Of a stretch of DNA of 7,266 bases, positions 7,076-7,266 are shown one piece after another (the stretch's first letter is position 1; each line of letters opens with the position of its first letter). Under the pieces are notes generated by a model. That model ran no database searches. It saw nothing but the letters and a program-made list of their open reading frames with translations, and was not told where the DNA came from. Made by a program: the position numbers and the translations under genes. The stretch spans positions 1 to 7,266 of the forward strand of contig JAFGID010000287.1 in assembly GCA_016929735.1 (NCBI GenBank), given 5' to 3'. This DNA comes from Ignavibacteriales bacterium. GTDB taxonomy: Bacteria > Bacteroidota > Ignavibacteria > Ignavibacteriales > Melioribacteraceae.

Positions 7076-7160
7076 AAATCAAAATTTTCATGAATATAGT
7101 GTGACCGAAGAGGAGTATGATTTTCTTGAAAAAACTCACCAGTGGTTGTTTCCCAAATAA
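7068..7160 (+). pseudogene. Out-of-frame C-terminal end of the HEPN domain (frameshifted tail of the gene at 4889)
   Basis: The reading frame at 7068 encodes LIRNQNFHEYSVTEEEYDF followed by LEKTHQWLFPK and ends at TAA 7158-7160. RNQNFH is an R-x4-H motif (Arg codon 7074, His codon 7089), the metal-independent RNase signature of HEPN domains. Position and context match what should follow KWLHKFN in the upstream gene, which stops at 7075. The tail is in the +1 (equivalently -2) frame relative to it. Removing one T from 7067-7069 joins the frames. A missing two or five bases near 7066-7074 would also join them and would keep the usual W-to-RN spacing better. The tail has no credible start of its own: the only in-frame ATG, at 7023, would give a 45-residue peptide without a ribosome site. 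Whether this is a mutation, a sequencing error or recoding is open. Confidence 0.75.
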
Positions 7161-7171
7161 AAATATCAATT

Positions 7172-7266
7172 TTATTTTCCCACTATACTTCCGGCCACCA
7201 TATTCGCTACCTTACTCCGCAAAGCGATGACAGCGCCGCGGGGCATGTGGACGCGGTTCGTCAAAA
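7172..7266 (-). CDS. Possible C-terminus of a flanking gene (partial, runs off the window)
   Basis: On the - strand an open frame runs from the right edge to TAA at 7174-7172. It gives 30 codons with a plausible protein-like end (NRVHMPRGAVIAL near the middle, ending in AGSIVGK). The stretch is GC-rich (46 of 76 bases at 7191-7266), unlike the AT-rich operon, and would be convergent with it. I do not recognise the product. The + strand is also open over part of this stretch, so the strand is uncertain. Confidence 0.3.
   Translation of the reverse strand, partial: LTNRVHMPRGAVIALRSKVANMVAGSIVGK

Noticed and set aside
7155..7177. Inverted repeat AAATAAAA / TTTTATTT after the operon as a transcription terminator.
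   Set aside because: The stem is entirely A-T pairs and too weak for an intrinsic terminator. No other terminator is visible before the window ends.
1..7266. CRISPR array, tRNA, rRNA or insertion sequence.
   Set aside because: No regularly spaced repeats, tRNA-like cloverleaf, rRNA segments, transposase motifs or terminal inverted repeats were seen on reading both strands.

Overview
The window holds a compact, one-directional cluster of five genes (about 194 to 7160, all on the + strand). Intergenic gaps are only 3 to 16 bases, so it is most simply read as one operon. The DNA is AT-rich. The strong Shine-Dalgarno sequences (AAGGAG at 1591, GGAGG at 4877), the GTG start and the sigma-A-like promoter suggest a Firmicute (Bacillota), but no gene fixes the species. 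The last ~75 bases are much richer in G+C (46 of 76 bases at 7191-7266, against 13 of 60 at 6781-6840). This suggests that the cluster is an acquired island ending near 7160-7190.

Layout: 1-193 is a leader with a plausible extended -10 promoter and an imperfect palindrome. 194-1591 encodes a radical SAM enzyme with an N-terminal B12-binding-like Rossmann region. 1605-2651 encodes a short DndB-like DGQHR-domain protein. 2655-3617 encodes an uncharacterised helical protein with weak HEPN-like features. 3625-4872 encodes a D12-class DNA adenine methyltransferase. 4889-7075 encodes a large protein with an N-terminal PD-(D/E)XK-type nuclease domain, a central second DGQHR domain and a C-terminal Swt1-like HEPN domain. 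The HEPN domain is cut off just before its catalytic Arg-x4-His motif, which is found intact but out of frame at 7068-7160. The right edge carries what may be the C-terminus of a host gene on the - strand.

How the genes may work together (inference): the content looks like a DNA modification/restriction type of defence system. It has a base methylase, a candidate second modification enzyme (radical SAM), two DGQHR proteins of the family best known from DndB of DNA phosphorothioation, and an effector-like protein carrying a nuclease fold and an RNase-type HEPN fold. No DndA, DndC, DndD or DndE is present, so this is not a standard phosphorothioation locus. I do not recognise the five-gene combination as a named system. 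The most striking single observation is the frameshift that removes the HEPN active site from the last gene. It may be a disabling mutation, a sequencing error or recoding.
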